DNA of 64,000 bases from Pempheris klunzingeri (GCF_042242105.1 NC_092028.1:11517338-11581337); one strand, 5' to 3'. Shown: positions 1-16,572, counted from the first letter of the stretch. Notes: generated by a model from the letters alone, not told the origin. Numbers and translations are program-made.

Positions 1-59
1 CAAGACACGGCCACGCTAGTGGCTCGGCGAGGCTGTGCTTGTGGTTGCACGGCGGGTCT

Positions 60-205
60 GTGAGCTAAATGCTACAAGTTAGCAGGCTAATGTTTGTCAG
101 GTTGTTGTTGTTTAGCGTGCTATCATGCAAACATTTGGTAATGAACACAGAGCACAAGTACAGCTGAGGTCATTTCACTCAGAAACCAATGTATTGGACA
201 AACAA
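60..205. repeat. Dispersed teleost repeat, degenerate copy (TTAGC/GCTAA-rich)
   Basis: The segment is rich in TTAGC and GCTAA words and ends in a block resembling 'cagagcacaagtacagctga'. The same layout appears near 1380-1475 and 21998-22110 (gctaat, then actaaacaca, then a ctga block). I take these as three decayed copies of one common fish non-autonomous repeat. The first 900 bases hold no recognisable gene. Confidence 0.4.
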
Positions 206-718
206 TGAGTTTATGGTGGCTAAACATTCTCATTCTCAACACCTCATTTGACGTGATGCAGACTAAACAAGCTTCAACAAGGAGTCAAGGAGTCAAGGAG
301 GCAGTTTCGGCGCTGACTGAACACCTCAGCTCGGGTTTATTCTCAGGGTTGATTGTGCATTGTCGAATCATTGTACGCAATTTCTAATAGTCTTGTCTCT
401 GCGTTGTAAAGGTTGGATCAGATTACCTCTGCAGAGGCTCATTTAAAGGCCCGACTTGATAGTAGAGGCAGCAGTTACTGACAAAAAGCGAGTTTCAGTG
501 GTTTCTGTTGAAACCACCTCCATTGTGCTGCATTTACACATCACACACGCAGACACACATAAACCTTTCAGCTGCTGATCACATTCAGTGGTTTAGGCTC
601 CTTTAGTTTTATAGTGTGTTTTATTTGCCCCAAGTCTGTTAAATAAGATGAATCATGCTAACTGATCATTTTTGGTTTGATTTCACTGTACACATTTTGA
701 AGTGTATTGATATACATG

Positions 719-757
719 TACACACACACACACACACACACACATACACACACACAC
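719..757. repeat. (CA)n microsatellite
   Basis: Nearly pure CA repeat with one interrupting T. It lies downstream of the poly(A) signal of the minus-strand gene that ends at 1016. Confidence 0.95.
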
Positions 758-930
758 GTTGCTGTAACAACCAACAGCGCACAAAGATTGATTAAAGTTT
801 GGTTTAGGGGCATCAAAGGTATCTTTTATCTAGCCAATAATCTTTTTAGTAGTATCTCATCTCTAACCTCCCTCTTGGTTGTTTACTGTTAAGGAACAAA
901 CTTACAGAAAAATATGGTTGCAAATCGCAC

Positions 931-936
931 TTTATT
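931..936 (-). terminator. Poly(A) signal of the TEX33/CIMIP4-like gene
   Basis: AATAAA on the minus strand, about 80 bases after the stop codon at 1016-1018. It fits as the polyadenylation signal of that gene with a very short 3' UTR. Confidence 0.6.
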
Positions 937-1015
937 TTTGCATTTACAAAGTAACCCAAAGTGTGAATCGCAAGGGTGCTGTGTGTGTTGTGGTCGCATG
1001 GTAGGAAACAGGAGC

Positions 1016-3274
1016 TCATTTTGTGGTGCTCTTTTTTTTCATTTCCTTTAATTTTTTGTCGAGCTTCTGGTTCAAGATGTTTTTCTCTGTCCACTGGACT
1101 GCAGACAAACCACGGAGAGACACGTTATGACCAACGAAGGTTGTGTAAATTAAAAAAAAAAAAGGCATCAGAGCAAACAGACCAGAACAATCCTGGAGAA
1201 ATCCAGAGGCTTACCCATCTCATCTGTCTTGTGGCCGTACCAGACATGAGGGTCGGCGGGCCAGGCAGTCAGAGGGTGGCTGATGTAGGAGTCTCTGGTG
1301 AGCGATTTCCATGTGAAGGGAGCACCTGGTGGATTCAGTGGGCCGAATCAGCAGTGGGACGTAACGTCAAAGCTGATGTGCTCTTGTTTAGCTGCTATAA
1401 TGTTCACCATTTTAGTTTTACATGTTAGCCACTATTTGCTAATTAGCACTAAACACACTTTGCTGAGGCCACTGGGGATGATTTCTCAAATATTTATCCA
1501 TAAATAGACATACTGGAAAATAATTAAAAAAAATTTTACGATAACATTTGATTTGATGATAGTGCTAAATTTGAAAATGAATTTCTTCTTCTTACATGTG
1601 GCTTAATTTTGGCTGAACAGCAGCACAAGTAGAGAAATATACAGCAGTGTCTATCCAGCTGTGAAACCTCAGCTAACATCTGCAACCATGAGCTGCTGTT
1701 CATAATTAGACCAAGTAAGTCTCCAGCAACAAAACCTCTGAGGGTATTTAATTGAGAATGGCTGCTTTTTTATCGGTAACTCAACTTGTTATTTGAGGAA
1801 TGATGTGTGATTCATTCACTCAAAAGTTATATTATCTTGATTTGAATACCAACCAAACAACTTAGCACACAATGATACCATATGTGTGGTCATTTATCGT
1901 ATTTGTACAACAATTTTGCCGTATGCACGCTGCACAATAAATAATGCCAAAAGTGCCATGGTGTATGATAATTTGACCATTTTGTGACGCTTACAATGAG
2001 TAGCTGGTTTTGGTCTATACTATTTAATGGTCATTCAATGTACAATGATTATGATTGCAAAATATGAGCTACCAGTGACTGTGTTTACATCTCTCGTCAC
2101 GTGACCTCTCTCCAGCCAATCGTGGCACAGGGAGCGTGAGCATTTATTTGAACATTTAAGCACAATTTCTGTCAAAATGCTGCCCCGCTTTTCAAGAGAT
2201 AACAGCCTGTTGATGAGGTCAATCTGATTGGTCTGATTCACTATCTATATAATTAGCTTAAGGCCTTGCTTTCATGCAGAATATGAACAGGTTTCCAATC
2301 ATGCTTTTTTTTTATAATAGCAGGTTATAACACAAATTGTCAGACGTATGGAGACACACCCTCTTACACGCATCACAGCAATGTCAGCTCACCTAAAAAA
2401 AGAGGAAGAAGAGTACAGATGTGCGTAGATTTGCAGGCTGTTGACTCGTGCACCATTATTTTACTCGACATATGATAATTTCAAGCCTCTTGTATTTGTA
2501 TTTCCCATCTGGCAACACTGTTACCCCACCTGGCACACAAGCGGACAGAGTGAGTGAGAGTAAGTTGGTGTTTCACAGTGTGCAGTGTAGCAGTGCTCAT
2601 GGCAACATTCACAGCTGAATTATTCAGCAGGATAAAACAGATTCTGTTTCAACTACTCTGGATTCCCTTGATTTACTACTGCAGCGTCGTCCATGTGGCA
2701 ACTGCCTGTAAACTAATAATGTTGTGTCAGCCTAACAGTGTATTACAACTTGTGGTCAATATCACAGATGCACAAGTTCCTGACCTGAAATAAGTGTAAA
2801 GCCTCAGGTAGTCCCTCTTTCCCCATATAGTCTTACAGCAAATACAGGGCATGAAATAAAGAGCGTTACAGATTAAGATTAACAGGAAGTGGTTGGTGTC
2901 ATTAGAGACTTGATGCACAAACCTGGAAATATGTTGGTGCGAAGAAAGTGGCCCAAGCTGTGGTAGCTGCTGGGGCGCGAGAGGGCTGATCCAGGATCGA
3001 CATAGTGAGGCAGCGACAGGGGAGGCACCCGAGGGCTTTCTACTGCCCCCACCTACGGCACAAAGTGTTCAGAAGAAATCGTCAGTAGCAACAACACACA
3101 CAGACAAAAACAGTGCTGCCTTCTCACCTGCGTCTTTGCTGGTTTTGTGTCTTTTTGGCCAATTGAGGTCATACTGAGGTAAAAACCACAGCAGAGTGGA
3201 GTCAGAACAAAAGGTGTTGCATTTCTTAAGAATGTCATGCAAGACACCTGAGAACATTACATCAGGTTTCACCT
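1016..3274 (-). CDS. TEX33/CIMIP4-like ciliary protein, 3' exons
   Basis: Four minus-strand exons join in one frame with GT-AG borders: 3128-3274, 2923-3042, 1215-1325 and 1016-1098 (stop TGA). All three introns are phase 1. The C-terminal part reads YHSLGHFLRTNIFPG, then a Trp/Tyr-rich stretch with YGHKTDEMG, then a Lys-rich helix ending in STTK. From memory, the pattern of a Tyr-centred block, RxNxF, HxxKTD and a final Trp/Lys helix matches TEX33/CIMIP4, a small protein linked to ciliary or sperm microtubules. Human TEX33 lies next to TST/MPST on chromosome 22, and TST/MPST genes lie 8 kb away here, which supports the call. The start codon and any upstream exons were not found. The acceptor at 3274 is the least certain border. 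The family call rests on motif memory and synteny; the exon chain itself is firm. Confidence 0.62.
1378..1475. repeat. Dispersed teleost repeat, second copy
   Basis: Contains 'atttgctaattagcactaaa' followed by 'cacactttgctgagg', the best preserved block of the family also seen at 60-205 and 21998-22110. It lies inside an intron of the TEX33-like gene. Confidence 0.5.
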
Positions 3275-3747
3275 CTGGACAAGAGAAGAAAAAAAAACTG
3301 TGAATGCACCCATACACTTACTTATTTTACTCGGTTATTTTGTTATTTGCTACGCACTGCCGCACTCTAACTGCTTTAATGACAAGACATTTGGAAGATT
3401 ATAACAGTTTGTCAAATGGTACACAGGCTGAAATCTAAGCTAAAACTCTTTAGATGCAGTCTTTCAAGTCACCTGTGAAAAAAAAAAATTGGTTTCTTTT
3501 GATATCCTATCAGTGAAAACTGCAGTGTTGACCGTCGACAAATCCACACACTCTCACAGCACAGACATGTGAAAACAGATACCATAAATGAAGATAAATG
3601 ACGATTTTCAATGCATCAAAACAAATGGGAGATATTTGTTGTCTAATGTTGTCTGTGTAAGATTGATCAAAGCCATGTATCATGCTGCCATAATTTCAGT
3701 TACATTGAAAAGAGATTCACAAAAACAAAAAAAACACATTTTATGTT

Positions 3748-3763
3748 TTTATTCAACTTTATT
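3748..3763 (-). terminator. ube2i: Poly(A) signals of ube2i
   Basis: Two minus-strand AATAAA hexamers (3748-3753 and 3758-3763). They lie about 1.28 kb beyond the ube2i stop codon and imply a long 3' UTR covering 3.74-5.04 kb. No other gene is visible in that stretch. Confidence 0.5.
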
Positions 3764-5038
3764 TCACAATTTTATGCCATTTATTGTGTTCTTTGTTATA
3801 ATACCACACACAAATGTCAACTGGCTAAAACAATATAAAACATAACTTCCACAATTTTTCATTATTTATATTATGTACATGCACTCATTTCATATTCAGA
3901 GGCAACAAAATCTCAAGCCTTCGCTTCCTCTCAAGTGCACTTTCGTCCGTCTTTCTTGCTGGTTGAGAGGCCATTCCAATGAGGATCCTTCAGCTTCTCT
4001 TCAGCCAGATCCACTTGAAGATTTAATAGCTTTTTGATTTATACAGGTTTATATTCATTTTCAAAAGCATCGTGGGCTAAAATGAACGTGATAATATTTC
4101 TAACCGGCCGGGAGCCAAAACAAACACACAGCAACGTTTTTTTTTTTTTTGTGTTACTTTTACTATGCGGCTTCTCCTCTATCTCATACTACAGATGACG
4201 TGTTGGTGTTGGATGTGCATGAAGCTCATGACTGTCCCTGACAAATGGTTTCACTCCCAGTTGGATTCACGAAAAGAATTTTGACATTAAGGTTACCTTC
4301 GTTCCACTGCAATGAAGGATCATTTAAACCCATTGGTGGAAGCACAGCCCTGACCCGTGAGCCCCCTCCGCTAACCGCCTTCTCTTCTGAGCCACAGTTT
4401 AGCTTACAACCAATATACAAGTGCCAGGATTGTCTTCTACCTGAATATGACGTGTTGGCGCTATTCTTTTGATGCTTTTCTGGAAACTTTAAGATTTGTC
4501 CCAGCTCAGGCCCGCATTCGTGAAACGCTACCTAAAATACTTCTGGGGTTTGATAAAAACCAGAACGTTAAGAACAATCTCCCCCTCCGCTACGACCGAC
4601 TGAACATTACACAGAGAGTGGTTTGGGCATTGAAATCTTATTTCTAGAGCTCTGTCGATACATTAGCATGACCTACAGTATTAATGGAGGCGCGAGTGAT
4701 CTTAGCGGCACTCATGACAAGACTGGAGATATGGATTATACAAGAGTTACAAATAGCAAAGTCTGTGTTGACAGCGGAGTTCTAGGATCATCAGCTATGC
4801 ATCAAAAATGCATAAATATTTCTTGAAGACAGGTAAAATTATGATCTTATTGAACGTTTGTTGTTCAAAAAAAGAAAGAAAGAAAAAGAGAAACAGGGTC
4901 ACTTGCCACCTGTGTGATAGTATAATAATACTCAAAACTGGATTCTTATTGGAGTGGTCCTTCAGGTGCTGCCTGCCTCCCGTTTGAAACCTCCATCAGT
5001 TCAGGCTGCTCAGGTGGGATAGAGGCCGGCCGTCCTCT

Positions 5039-8577
<3,539 letters not shown>

Positions 8578-8879
8578 TCATCAACGCCTCCCTGTGGAAA
8601 AACAAACCAGAACAGATTAATTATTCAATTTAGGCTGTCTACTAGACTAGATCCGCAGTGCCAATTGTTTATTCGGACAATTACAGCACACGTTGGCCAT
8701 TAAGAAGACATTAGCGACTATTTGTTTATGCGACCAACAGAGATTACGAGGTTAATTTAGAAACTACAATACCAGAAATGGGAATGAAAAGCTACCAAAC
8801 TAATAAACGATACGTCTAATCATTTAAGGTAAACTTACCTCTGGTTTTATTTGGCTAAATATCAGAATTACGTGGATTT

Positions 8880-9290
8880 GAGGACTGACGTTACCTTGAT
8901 TGCTCCGCTAACGCTAATGTTGCTGCTGTGTTGACGGCGACCGAAAAATAACACACCCTTCGACGTTCAAAAACCAAACTACTGAGCCAGTTAGGGCGTA
9001 AGTGACCAAACCGAATCAAACTTTGGTTTTTTCAACATTACCCAAACACTAAAATTGACCGATATTGGTGTTATTTGTTCACAATTTGCCACAGTTCTGT
9101 AAAACAATGTGAGTCTTGACACCGTTTCGGCAGCTAGCCTATCGCAAGAAAGGACCCCAATTTGTTTATTTCCTGAGGACCTTCAGGCAGTTTGCGGGAC
9201 AACCGATTAACAGACGTCACAGACGGGCGGCCATCTTTGTTGTGGCGTTCCTGCCGGGCAGTTCACGCGTTCGGTGGATTCAATCATTTT
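8880..9290 (-). promoter_or_regulatory. ube2i: Probable ube2i promoter and 5' UTR region
   Basis: A locally CpG-richer block upstream of the coding start. On the minus strand it carries AAGATGGCCGCC (9231-9242), one base from the YY1 consensus AAGATGGCGGC often found at start sites of housekeeping genes. The start exon begins just upstream of its ATG, so a non-coding exon 1 probably lies here. No splice donor was fixed. Confidence 0.4.
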
Positions 9291-9834
9291 GAGTCACGTC
9301 CATAGACTGAAAAAATAGGACCATATACCCCAATAAGATTCACCTCTCACTGCCCCGTTTTTTAAAGGTTTATGTTTATTTATTAATATTTTTCACACCA
9401 ACCTGTCTGTGTGCACAATTATCCTATTAGAAATGTCAGTGTCTGCATAATGAAAAATGTGGTTGTATTTTTTAACAGCTTCAAATGTATTGATAATACT
9501 ATCAATGTCTTTTCTCAAAGCCAAAAATGGTATATAATAATCACTATAATGATGTCACCTACAATCATGTGCAATATCAGCTTTAGAAAAATACAATGCA
9601 AAAAGCATTGTCATCAAGCTCAAGTAAATACTGCCATAGCACCATTGCCAAACACCTTGGCCGTCATTGTCGTAATTGCACAGTTTGGCCACTATGTCAA
9701 ATTGGCTTCAAAGCTCAGCACACTTACTGGAGGCTTTGATTGCACATGTAACATCTGCAACATCAGTAGCACCTCTAGTATTCAGTACTTATCCAGCATT
9801 CAGTGTGTATAATGTGTTTTAAGTTTTCTGTGTT
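9291..9834. other. Intergenic, AT-rich, no gene seen
   Basis: No exon-like coding segment, RNA gene or clear repeat was recognised. The 133-codon open frame at 9411 has low-complexity composition and no splice or family signal. Confidence 0.5.
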
Positions 9835-10015
9835 CATTACCTCTGTCATGGAGATTATGTTTTTGATGCCATTTGTCTGTTTATGACCCAGTTTTCATGA
9901 AACTTGGTGGAAGCATATTGCGCTCGCCAAGGTAGAACCCATTACATTTCAGAGTGGATCCAATGGGCCTTGGCGGAGGTCTGCATTCCCTGAAAGTCCT
10001 TCTAGATTGTATCTA
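9835..10015 (+). repeat. Dispersed repeat with the 'gccttggcggaggtctgc' block
   Basis: Runs from 'cctctgtcatggagattatg' through a block resembling 'catgaaacttggtggaagca' to 'gggccttggcggaggtctgc'. These are recognisable parts of an abundant fish short interspersed repeat (SINE-like). The copy is degenerate, and I saw no clear target-site duplication. Confidence 0.55.
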
Positions 10016-11100
10016 TATGTATATAATGGATTGATTCACACTTTATAAATCTGTGTGTTGTGCTTACATTGTGATTGTTGACAGTTCATACCATCACACA
10101 GTGCGTATGTTAAACTGACTTCATCATCAGTGAAGTGGTTGAGAGACAGGGCCATATAAACACTGATGAAGCTGAAGGTCTGATCTATTTTAAAATTTGT
10201 TCAAAATGATATATTCGTTCGCATTTGCCCAGTGGTAATGCTCTTTTGTTCTGGTCTACTTTTTTTTTTTTTTTTTTTTACCTCAGTGGAACGTAGCAAC
10301 AGCTGACATCACAAACAATGGTTAAAATAACCCATTACTTGCTAAGTTTAACAGTTCAAAGATGAAAATGCTAAATTGCTTGAAACAAAAGATGATAATG
10401 CAGGTTGGAATAAGCGCACAGTTTCACTGCAATCTTCTAAGCCATTCTCAAAATGGGAGTCTTCTCCATTTATAAATTCTTTTTCACATTAGTTCACATT
10501 TCTGGTCTCACATGAGTTAAATTCTGTACATTGTACTGTTGCACATAGCACCACCATTGCATAACAAAAGCTAAATACATAAACTTTGTTTTGAGGATCG
10601 GGCATCTTGCCAGACACCTCAAATCCAGAACAGGAACCGGACTGAACTGGTTTTGATTTCCTCTGCGTCAGCATCCCAATTTTTTTTTCTTTCTTTCTTT
10701 TTCTTTTTTTAATGTGCTGTATCACGTCTCAGCAAACAATGCAGTCTTTGTGGGCCTATTGTCTGCTTCACCTTTTCACACCGAACATGTAACTTTGCAA
10801 CAATTAAAATGTTATGTAGTGAAAATACAATGGCAAAAGCAACAAAAGAAAATCAGCATTAGCCTGGAAGAAAAAGAATGAAATTGTTTCCTATAATCCC
10901 ATGAACTGTGAGGGAGACTTGGTTGATTTGTATGCTTTCATAGATGCCCTTTTGTCTTCCATGGCCCCTCTAGCAGAGCTAAATATTTACTTTTCTGGTT
11001 ACTGAATAAAGGAATTTCTTCCTCCATGACATGAAGTTAATATATTTCAAAGGGAAAAAACAGATATGACTGCCTACCAGTATGTAGCAGGAGAAAACAA
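10016..11100. other. Intergenic, no gene seen
   Basis: AT-rich. Holds a poly(T) run near 10260-10279 and a pyrimidine tract near 10680-10710. No exon, RNA gene or family repeat was recognised. Confidence 0.45.
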
Positions 11101-11112
11101 GGACCTCAAGCA

Positions 11113-11122
11113 TTTATTTATT
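11113..11122 (-). terminator. mpst: Candidate poly(A) signal of the downstream mpst copy
   Basis: Two overlapping minus-strand AATAAA hexamers about 400 bases past the stop codon at 11517. Plausible 3' end of the sulfurtransferase gene. Confidence 0.4.
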
Positions 11123-11516
11123 TTGAAATTTGTAAAAGGAGTCCTCAATACATCCACATGAGCTGCTGCTATCAACAAAGTGCACTTCTTCCTTGAGTGT
11201 CTTCATCTAGACATAAAAGTCACATCAACAAACTAACAAAACTTACCATATTCAACCTTTAGAGAATATGTAACTTTCCTTTAATGGTAAGTTAGATAAA
11301 TTGCATAATATAAAGATGGTTTCCATTAAAGTTTTCTGACAGTGACAAACTTGCAACTCTTAATTTGGTAATTAGGTGTCATAACCAGCTCGCTGTGCGC
11401 AGTATTATGCAGCATGTACTATCTCCCAGGTGTTAGTAGAAAGTACACTATGGGGTTAGTGTTATAGTCTTGATCCATCACTGTACTGTGGTGACCCACT
11501 GCCTTTCCTCCTCCAT

Positions 11517-12998
11517 TCACGCCTTCTTTCCCTCTCCCTCTGAGATGATGAGCTCCGGTGAGGCTCTTTTGAACCACTCAGACCAGGAGCCGTCATAAAT
11601 GCACACGCCGGGGTGGCCGAGCAGGTGAGCAGCCAGGACGACATGACACGCCGTGACACCGGACCCACAGGTAGCCCACAGCGGTCGCTCCAGGTCCACC
11701 CCCGCCTCTCTGAACAGGCTGGACAGGGCTTCAGTTCCCAGCTCCTTTCCAGAGGCATCCATGAAGGAAGCGAAAGGCATGTTGATGGTTCCGGGGAAAT
11801 GGCCTGGCAGCGTGTCTGCGACGGTGACACAGAGGACAATGACATTGAAAAAAAACAGACTGACTCAAGTTTCACTTACACCTACGAGAGCTTTCAGCCA
11901 AATCTCATGGCTTTCACCAACGTATTCATATCTTCGTATCATGGAGATGGTTTGGCTGTCATCCACGACTGACAACAACAACTCAACACTGCCCATGACA
12001 ATGAACTCTATCTGCAGATAAATGCCACGAGATGAAAAAAATCCCCTGAAGAAAAAGTGAACCTTGGAGTTTTTTTCTTGTCAAACTAGTTCTGCAAGCT
12101 TGACACTGTGCTCGATAAACAGCGAATTAAAAAATACTTCACTAATAGATCGTTGTCTTTTAATGCGTCTTCTCTTAAGCTTTAACCATTTTAACTTTTA
12201 CATTCAATTTTAACATTTCTGTGTGTTGTTTTTATTGTGTTTTATGTCCCCGTAGATAGATAACTATTTCATTTTTCTTTTCTTTTACTACTTTCATGCA
12301 ACAGCCTGCATCTTCTAAACTGTACACTAATCACACATTTCCCTTTATTATAGAACAAACTAAATCCTGACCACCTCTTGTCATTTAGACCCTTTAAAGT
12401 CCTGCTCACCATCTCTGGGCTCCGGCTCAACGCCCCTGAACCTCCCCGCTGGCCTGGCATCCACAACCTGGACCTGCTTGGTGCTGACGTTCTCCAGCAG
12501 GTCCTCGTAGCTCTTCACCCACGGCTGATTCACGGCCGCCGTGAACTCTCTGCGCTCCGGCTTGGAGTACTCAGATGTCACCGGAGCTCCGTCGGCCAGC
12601 CAGTTCTTCAAGCCTCCGTCCAGCACCGACACCAGATTGTGTCCGAACAGCCGGAACATCCACCACACCCGGGGCGCGCTGAACGAGCCGAAGTCGCTGG
12701 TGTCATACACGACTACGTGCGTGTCGTTCCCGATGCCCAGGTCTCCCACGTACTGCGAGAAGTGGCTGGAAGTTGGCAGCATGTGATCCAGCGCAGAGGT
12801 CTTATCGCAGCAGTCGTCTATGTCAAAGAATGAGGAGCCCGGGATGTGCCTCTGCGCAAATTCAGCTCTCGGGTCGCGCTTGGTTTTCGCCAAGTACCAC
12901 GAAGTGTCCAAGATGCGCAGCTTGGGCCCGATGAGGTTGTTTCTGACGGCATCTGCCAGCCACTGACTTGACACCAGAGCCCGGGTCTGCGCCGCCAT
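11517..12998 (-). CDS. mpst: 3-Mercaptopyruvate sulfurtransferase-like, copy A
   Basis: Two exons, 12410-12998 and 11517-11815, split in phase 1 after EPEPRD and encoding 295 aa, the usual MPST/TST length. The enzyme moves sulfur from 3-mercaptopyruvate to its active-site cysteine and on to thioredoxin or other acceptors, giving H2S. It has two rhodanese folds. The N-terminal one is structural (HIPGSSFFDIDDC, RVWWMFRLFGH). The C-terminal one carries the catalytic loop CGSGVTACH. CGSGVT is the MPST form; classical rhodanese (TST) has CRKGVT. The start chosen is the ATG at 12996-12998 (MAAQTRALVSS), which matches family N-termini; in-frame ATGs upstream would only extend it. The tandem neighbour at 13.8-16.1 kb has the same exon split. 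Confidence 0.88.
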
Positions 12999-13805
12999 GA
13001 TGCTGGAAGTACAAGCTCCAGGCGCTAGAGGGAGGCGTTCAGGGACTGAGCTCTGACAGGACATCACGGAGAGTTTAACATGTGGCACACTGGCACACCT
13101 GGACTTTGGATGTTTAAAAAGTACAAGAACAAAACTGAATTTGCACAATCTCACGCTTGCTTTTAATAAGAAGCCATTGTGATCATCATCTTAAATCACA
13201 TTGAAATACAACTCGGTGAATCAATATTATTCATCTATTATGCTTTGGTACGAACAAAAGTGCTGCTTTAAGAAAGGTGACTTACAAATTCTTCAAGGCA
13301 CATCTTTTTTTTTTTTTTTTTTAAAGTGCACATTGACTAAAGCACCAGCAGGCTGTGCTACATAGAGGACAGATACTGGAATAGAAAAATCCTTTTAAAG
13401 ATACAAGATTTTCTTTGAATTATGAGCTTGAAAGCTGCTCAGAATACACACTTATACCCATAAAGTGGTGTCTATGCTGAAGTCATTGCTGGACAGATCT
13501 GGACCGTCTTCATGAGGTCTGCTTTACAGCTAAATCTTGAAATTAATGTTTCAACATTCAGAGAAAATTGTAACCATTAATCAGACATAAATAGAAGTGA
13601 GTTGAACGCTCAGACCTACTTCTATGCCGCCAGCAATTATTATCTAAAGCCTGGTTTCACATTCAAATATAGCTTATGTGTTAAATCCACAGTCAAATCT
13701 GCTTTTCTAATCATTTCTGTTCATTCTAGTGTAGATTTAAAGTTCATATCTGTGCTCTTTTCTGAGGTTGGAATATTAAGTTCCACCCATGATGAATCAG
13801 TCATA

Positions 13806-16085
13806 TTAAGTGATTTTTTTCATGCTAGCTTTTGAGACGATGTGCTCTGGCGGGGCCTTGGTGAACCACTCGTACCAAGATCCGTCGTACACGGACGCCT
13901 CGGGGGCGCCGCACAGGTGGGCAGCCAGCACCATGTGACAGGCGGTCACTCCGGAGCCACAGGATCCACAGATCGGCCTGTTCAGGTCCACTTGTGACTT
14001 CTCGAAGAACCTCCTCAGCTCCTCCGTGGAGAGCATCATGCCCTCGCCATCAACGAAGTTGAAGAAAGGCATGCACTTGGAGCCGGGGATGTGGCCCGAC
14101 CGGACACCTGTGGGACAGCGTTGAGTGAGTTTACCTGTTTGCACACAGCACAGTAAAGGTGCACTCAAACCATGTGACTGGTTACTTTCGATCAGAGAAT
14201 TTTGTAAAACCCCAATAAAGTATCTTTTGTAAGGGATTGTACAGCACCCTTCCATTGCCTTTGGGCAGCCAGCATTTTCTGTGAAAGCCACAACTCAGTG
14301 GAGCGTCACCAGGAGACATAAAGAGCGATCAAGAGCTTTTAAGTCAAACTGAAAAAGCTGCTCAGCTCTGTGACCATTAACCTTGTATTTTATTTGTTTT
14401 ATCTTTAACTATCTAACACACACACGTGATGTTGACATGGTGTGTGTGATGTAATTTCTGTTATGAGCTTCTTCTTTTTTTTCTAGTTTGTTTAGTCGCT
14501 GTGTGTGCAGATGAAAATCAGTCCACGGGGAACTCTGGTGCGAGGCATTGGATGCTAACATTAATGTTTAATACTGCACATGGTTCCTTACAAATAAGAT
14601 GAAATAAATAAAAATACGCAGCCCTGAAAACATATTTTCTCTTACTCTGTGTGATGGTCGCCAACGTGAACACAGTGAACATTTTCTGTAGGATATTTGT
14701 GTTTTCATCTGGGTTCTTCTCACTGCTTTCACTTGTAAAACCGTGAGGTCACAAATTCCTGTGCACCAATCAGGATTCAGCAATAGTCCATTTAAACCGT
14801 CACGGTCATTGCAGGGCAGTTTGCTTATGTTGCCATCAGTTTTTGACATCTCAGGATGTGATTGCCCAACATTTAATTTTGGCTGTTACTTACAGATACT
14901 TAGCACGTGACACCAAGTTTTCAGGGGGCTTTAAGTTGAAATCTGGATTCAGATCATGGTAGAGCGCTTGTAAACTACACTGACTACTTAAGTTTGAACA
15001 AAATAAACGAAATGATCCAAGTAACCAGCCTGCAGTAAATACTGACTTTGAGTCTCTTTGGGGGTTTGTGAGCACTGCCCCTCTGTGCTACTGCATGAAC
15101 ACAAGATAAGAGTTTACTATAAAGCATCTCCTTTTTTTTCCTGATGCAGCAAACTTACTAAGTTGCCTTATTTTATCCACAAAACCCATGCAAGTAATTT
15201 GGATTCAACTAATGAGTCATTTATGCAGGCGTCCTCATTCTCTCCATTGCCCACAAGAAAATGTGAAAATGAAAAACTTAACTTTGAAATCACTTGTAAA
15301 CCCCATAAACAATCTCAATAATTATGGATTATGGATATAATGGTTGCATAATAAAGCCATGAGATCCAGCTTCTACTTTCCCATAAGCTCACAAAACATC
15401 TCTTAAAAAATAATGAATTCAGGAGTTTTAATTGCTTGAGAGTAAATGTTGAATCTAAATAAGACCTACCCTCTCTTGGCTCTGGTTCATCTCCACAGAA
15501 CCTCTCGTACGGCCTCACATCCACCACCTGGAAGCGCTGTGCTTCAATGTTCCCTCTGATGTCCTCATATGACTTCACCCAGCAGCTGTTCTTCTTGGTG
15601 ACGGTGAAGCGAGCCGCCTCGGGCCTGCTGTGGGCCCCTGACACCGGGTGGCCCTCCCTCACCCAGTTCCTGAACCCCCCGTCCAGCACCGACACCCTAG
15701 GGTGTCCAAACAACCGGAACATCCACCAAACCCTGGTGCAGGTAAACGCCCCGAAGTCGCTGGCGTCGTAGACCACCACATGGCTGTCGTTCCCGACGCC
15801 CAGACCTCCGACGTAATCTGCGAAGAAGCGCTCAGTGGGGAGCATGTGATCAAACTCAGAGCTTCTGTCCGAGCACTCGTCGATGTCGAAGAAAGACGCT
15901 CCCGGGATGTGAGACCGTGCAAACTCCTTCTTGCCGTCTCGCTTCATCATGGGCAGGTACCAGGACGTGTCCAGGACGCGCAGACGCGTTCCCACCAGAT
16001 TGCGTTTGATCATGTTTGCGAGCCATTTCGCAGAGACGAGCGCCTGGGTTTGCGCTCCCATGTTTCCAGGCTGGACTCTGCTCAT
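13806..16085 (-). CDS. mpst: 3-Mercaptopyruvate sulfurtransferase-like, copy B
   Basis: Two exons, 15470-16085 and 13806-14107, with the same phase-1 split as copy A (after EPEPRE). The first ATG (16085) gives MSRVQPGNMGAQ. The second (16061, MGAQTQALVSAKW) lines up with the copy A start and gives 297 aa, and is at least as likely. Both rhodanese folds are present, with HIPGASFFDIDECSDR and RVWWMFRLFGH in the first and catalytic CGSGVTACH in the second. It ends SMKKIT with TAA. The MPST-type loop again argues against a true TST. A teleost annotation may still call one of the pair tst because human TST and MPST are neighbours. The intron is longer here (1.36 kb against 0.59 kb). Same-strand tandem order shows local duplication. 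Confidence 0.87.
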
Positions 16086-16572
16086 CTGCCTCTTATAGTG
16101 TACTTTTCAATCACAGAATCGATCCATTACCTCTGCCAACTGGCCTGGGATGTGGATACTATAAAATAATAATATAACTTTACAACAAGACAACAGACCT
16201 GTGTGAGTCATTAGATTGATTGTTGTAAAGCTCAGAATAAGGTATTTTCCTCTCAATATCATATCCAGGGCAGAGAAGCCTTATATAATCTTCTGTCTTT
16301 TCTTATCTAAAATTAATTTCCCTGGTGAATTGGGTTATTGTATTCCAGGTTTAGTCCTCCATCATTCAACTTCTGGGCCTCTTCTTCTGCACTTTGAGGA
16401 CATCTGAAAGATATTCTGCTTGTCTGTGGACACAAAATAATATTTCTGTTTTTATGATAAGTCCTAAGCATCCTGAGACCACGTTTGCCAGCCTGTAAAA
16501 TTCCCTGGATTCTTATTATATGAAGCGAGTTAGATATTATATAAGTAAATCTCAAATCTTACTGTGCAAATA

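Noticed and set aside
707-892. Open frame through the CA repeat (His-Thr run)
   Set aside because: Microsatellite translation with no family signal or splice context.
9411-9812. 133-codon open frame upstream of the dispersed repeat
   Set aside because: Low-complexity composition, no recognisable domain, no splice or promoter signals; chance frame in AT-rich DNA.
11613-12021. Plus-strand frames over the mpst copy A second exon
   Set aside because: They are shadows of the minus-strand sulfurtransferase exon, whose reading has catalytic motifs.
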